64,000 bases of DNA, from the NCBI GenBank assembly GCA_963978905.1, contig OZ022256.1, positions 7,299,501 through 7,363,500 on the forward strand. The letters run 5' to 3'. The notes beneath the pieces are model-generated. The model saw only the letters and a program-made list of their open reading frames with translations, was not told the origin of the DNA and did not search any database. The position numbers were made by a program, and so were the translations under genes. Below, in pieces: positions 60,032 to 64,000 of the stretch. The stretch's first letter is position 1. Each line of letters begins with the position of its first letter. The stretch comes from Trichostrongylus colubriformis (lineage: Eukaryota; Nematoda; Chromadorea; Rhabditida; Trichostrongylidae).

Positions 60032-61254
60032 CACAGAAAAGACCAACCAACGCAAAAAACTTTATCTTTAATTTGAAGGAGTGAACGAATCACCGGGTAA
60101 AATTAATATTCAAATGCGTAAGGAGCTTTAAGTAGCCGTAGCGGAAAATGAAGTAGTGGAAAATACATACTGCAGAAGTAAGCTAGTACAGATAAAGTAG
60201 TTACACATTCTCATATGGAAATCAGAATCACACAATTCTCATATGGAAATCAGTAACTCCCTTAAAAAGGCAACCATTGGAAGTTAAAGGGGCCACCAGT
60301 CGTCAAATTCAATATCACCGTTGAAAACGTTGCAGACCGTTTATTATTCAACCAATTGATTGAATCCCTTTTTTATTATTCGCTTGCGTGAATGGGTTTT
60401 TCTGAAGTATTATTATCCATATAAACGAGAATCATCAATAAAGCACCAACTAAACGCCGACGCCTAAATGCACGCTCTTGGGTAGTCCAACAGCCGTTGG
60501 ATCTCTCACATAACACTTTTCAGCAATCGCAAATAATCTGATCACGGAAACGAGAGCAAGGGCCGCCTAGAGGAAAGGACGGGAGCACTAACTCAGTTTC
60601 TCATGCACTAGCCTATAGCCGTAGAATGCGCCATACACTCGACTCCCATCCAGATTCACCACGGTATTTGATTGTGTACTTACTCCTCAGCGTAACATTC
60701 ACCGCTCACTTCCCCTTGTACAATTATACTTACCACTTAGTTCTAGAAGAACCTTCGAGAAATTATGATCAATTTTGCATAAGCTTGGATGGGTCCACTC
60801 CTACGGCTCGTGCAACTACGGCATGCCGTAGTTTATAAGTCAACTGATGACCAGCACACAAATACAGGGATAGAAACAAGAAATTCAAGATCGATGTAAG
60901 TCGATGCGGGCTCTCAGGGACTGCTCAGTGACAGCGAATTAATGAGCAAATTACATCACACCGAGCGATCGAGCGGATTTTCTGCACTGCACTTCGTCAA
61001 CGCAAAAAAAAAATCGCGTGGTTATTTGAGCCCAATTACCTCATCAGAAGTACATACATCTGATAGAATATACAGTGTAACTCGCAAATCATACAAAGTT
61101 TCAGTGATTTCTATCACTCGCAGGTGTCGTCTTCCATGAAAAGTAGAGGCTTACAAAACAAATCAATGGACGGGTTGCACTGGGAAATGTAGCAGGTGAC
61201 ATCTGCAAGTTCAAGCTAATCAAGGTAATGGCTCTTGTTAACACGAGCCTTAGG

Positions 61255-61421
61255 CCGCGTTTATACTTGGCGGCGCCAGCGAGAACGTGGCAGCGTGTCT
61301 CTGCATCTTCGCCTGTGCCCCCTGTCTCACTACCGCCTCGTCTCTGCACCTCCCACCTTCCACTCTGCCTAGCTACTTGTGAACGCAGCCACGCTCTGCC
61401 GGCGTAAGTATGAACGCTGTC
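61255..61421. mobile_element. MITE related to the 4639-5020 family
   Basis: Left end GGCCGCGTTTATACTTGGCG, right end inverted GACAGCGTTCATACTTACGC. The terminal word GGCAGCGTTCATA of the element at 4639 is clearly related. TTA precedes the left end and TTG follows the right, a possible decayed TTA duplication. The interior is CT-rich. Confidence 0.55.
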
Positions 61422-64000
61422 TTGTGGGAACAAGTCTGCAGTAATGATCCAGTAGGTTCACGACATTTTGTTGGGTCTATTTTCATATCATTCTGGCCTG
61501 AATTTTCACAATATATCGCAGTGTACTCAGAATGCACCATGCATGTGGTTAATATCCCGAAATAATAGTTTCTGCTCAACCAAAACAAAACAAGTGGACA
61601 ACGGTAATGAGACGATACGAAGAAATAATCTAAGGCCAGGAGATGTAAATTCTACCTCAATCTGTAAAGGAAAAAAAGAGACGGCGTAAATAAAACACTC
61701 CCGTGCCTCCCCCTTCCCATAGCGCCAGCAGTAGTAAGTATACTAAGGGTTACACTTTCAGACTGCAATCAAAGTCAAAGATACCGGTGAGAATAGTAAG
61801 GCAGACTTGCGCAAAGGATAACGAGAGCGCCTTATTAGCAAATAAAACCTAAAGCTGAACGAAAGTAAAATGCATGCACATCCCAGTAACACATCGATCC
61901 ACTGTGTAAGGTTTACAATTCCTTACAACTTTTTCACAACTGAAGAAGAAACAATGTGTTCAATATTAGCCACACGTACCTATAATTACAGTAATTATTT
62001 CTAACGAGTATGAAACCCCAATTAAAAATCGTAGAAAAATCGGTGAAGCGCAGAAGGGTCCGACGCGGTGTCGCACAACGCCCTCATGTCAGCGCGACGC
62101 CGCATCGGTTCACTTCGCATCGTTCCGTAGTAGCATTTGTTCATAGTTGCAAAAACGGCGGATCTGAGCTAATATTCACTCAGAGCTTTCTCATAATCGC
62201 ATTGAGGATCGCATAGTACTTGAAATTTTGCTAAAGCAGTAGAAAAGAGTTTCCTATTAATGTAATTTGACAATTAAAAACAACAGTGATAGCGTAATAT
62301 TGCAGAAAATCGATTGAGAATTGAATGGCAAAACTATCATAAATAGTAACAGGTGACAATAGATTAAGAGCCAGCGGTCAGTGAGTCGTTCGCCGTACCT
62401 AATAATTCAAGCTCAGTTTCATCAATGTCATTTCATTTAACACTCTGATTTCTCTCAAATCAATAATCTAATAACAGCTTTGATCTTGGAGGAGCAGAAA
62501 ACGGATGGTCAACCCTATTTATAAATGATGATTTATTGATAGTTAAATAGCATCACTGATAAGACGATAAAAAATAACAATAAACGATCGCAGGCAATCG
62601 ATCAAGCTGCGGTAATCACAGCCAGCAGCAGCAGCCGAAGGCATAACAGTTGCATGTATGTGTGTGTGTGACACAATATATCTATCACACGTTATGAGCA
62701 ACCGATAAAGATAAACAGATCGATGCCATGAACTCGTCACTTTGGACCATGTAGATCAAATCGATCGATCAATTTTTCATGTGTATTGATTGGAGTGATG
62801 TTTGAAGCTGGGCATTACACAGGGGAGAGGTGTTCATAAACAGGTGCTCTGAGGCAATCGGTCGGCATGCGTGTAAACGACGATGCGAGTCGAACACCCA
62901 CCACCGCCTGCTAGCAATCAAAAGCATAAAATGATCCGCGTGAGTCACCTGTTTCGGGATACGCCATGCACTTGTGTTGCAACCCATTTGGTCTGTTATA
63001 ATGACATGGGGAGCTAGCTGATCATCCCCCTAGGGTACCTGTCCTCTCAAGCAAGTTTCTATCGACTGGACGATAAAGAAGGTGGAAGGTTGGGGGAGCT
63101 CGGTCGGGCTCGAATCAGGGTCAAGCACCGAATCGAAAATTTTGGTGCTCTCCGGTCACTTTTCTGTACAAGTTTCCAGTACAGTCCCACCTCCCTGAAG
63201 ATGGACAGGTAGATGTAGACACAGAATTATGAACTGGCTTCTATCGAACAGGGGTATAGAAACAAACCTCAATTTTTTCAAGTTTAAAAATGCATTTTCA
63301 CTTTCGACCCCCTCGCTTCCATATCGCAAACACGACCCCCCCACAAAGCACAAATTCTGCCATTTGTTAAGATTTACTCGATTAACGCTTGCTGATTTGA
63401 ATCTCAAATCAAGTCGCTATGCTCCTTAGCCTATTGTACCGCAGGAAGGATAGTTTAATGAAGCTGATAATGAGGAAACTCAAGCTGTTTCTCAATTAGT
63501 GCTCTTTTTCATTGGCACCGAATATCAGCATGGCTAACCTCTATGCACAATCGAGCTTGCGAATCATTAGCTATGTGCTCACATGAAGTGGCATTCCAGC
63601 GTGCGGTTGAGCTATGGTCACACGAGTGAACACTCCGTTACAAAAAGTGGATTAGTGGTGGTTGCGCTCCTGCTCACTTCCCAGTCCGCCGCGGTTTAGG
63701 AATGGAAGTTTGGGTACTGTTGAGCCGATCAGACGTTCCTAGTGGAGTACTATCTTTCCCGGCTACACTTGTCACAGCCGGTCTCCATTTTCATTGAGCA
63801 AGCAACAGGTTTGCTTGTCATGATGAAGACTACGATTCGATCCGAATTATGTACCCGAAGCAATCTATCCACCTACGATTGAGAAGAAACTTCTAATGCA
63901 TTCGGTGTCGGCGTTTCATATGTAACATCTGCACAATAATTTACAGAAAAAGGATATCAGTGAAAGCGGATTCCGACTTCTCTTCGTAAAACGTCGGCAC
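61422..64000. other. Gene-poor stretch at the window end
   Basis: No credible gene. A short CpG-rich patch lies at 62040-62140, and TGTG and poly-A/T runs are scattered. A GGGATACGCCATGCACTT word occurs at 62956-62973. Confidence 0.4.

Larger units (their letters stand above)
58066..61254. other. Gene-poor stretch
   Basis: Contains the R59 repeat copies at 59143 and 59915 and the perfect palindrome at 59311. The rest is AT-rich with no credible exon. Confidence 0.4.

Overview
This is eukaryotic genomic DNA from a nematode, most likely a clade V strongylid (hookworm-like) worm. Three things point there. Genes are split into many small exons with TTTCAG-type acceptors. The first gene has a splice acceptor directly in front of its ATG with no upstream exon needed, which is the mark of spliced-leader trans-splicing. 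The two recognisable proteins are closest, from memory of the families, to nematode versions. The assignment below nematode level is an inference.

Two protein-coding genes can be reconstructed with confidence, and they converge tail to tail in the first 13.4 kb. At 514-4566 (+) there is a complete five-exon gene for the ciliary transition-zone protein B9D2 (mksr-2 of C. elegans), 175 aa, the same length as human B9D2. At 13400-6089 (-) there is a complete seven-exon gene for an ELK-type ETS transcription factor, the orthologue of C. elegans lin-1, 414 aa. It keeps the ETS domain, a SUMO-type IKEE site and the FQFP ERK docking motif. All exon phases close in both genes.

The other ~50 kb (13.4-64 kb) contains no gene I can name. 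It is full of small non-autonomous DNA transposons and their relics: TA-flanked elements at 1113-1854 and 20904-21944, TAA-flanked elements at 4639-5020 and probably 61255-61421, a GGGGCAACTTGTTG-ended family at 22186, 29665 and 48499, and a short TIR element inside the last lin-1 intron. It also holds tRNA-derived SINE-like copies, other dispersed repeats, three long TCTG/CAGA microsatellites, several near-perfect hairpins, and G-runs able to form quadruplexes. Short CpG-rich islands recur every few kb and could be promoters, enhancers or exons of genes not recognised here. A few splice-bounded open stretches are listed as weak exon candidates.

The genes do not form one pathway. B9D2 acts at the ciliary gate, and LIN-1 is the nuclear target of Ras-ERK signalling in vulval fate choice. 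I saw no sign of a novel multi-gene system. The most unusual structures are the fold-back elements and palindromes described in the findings.
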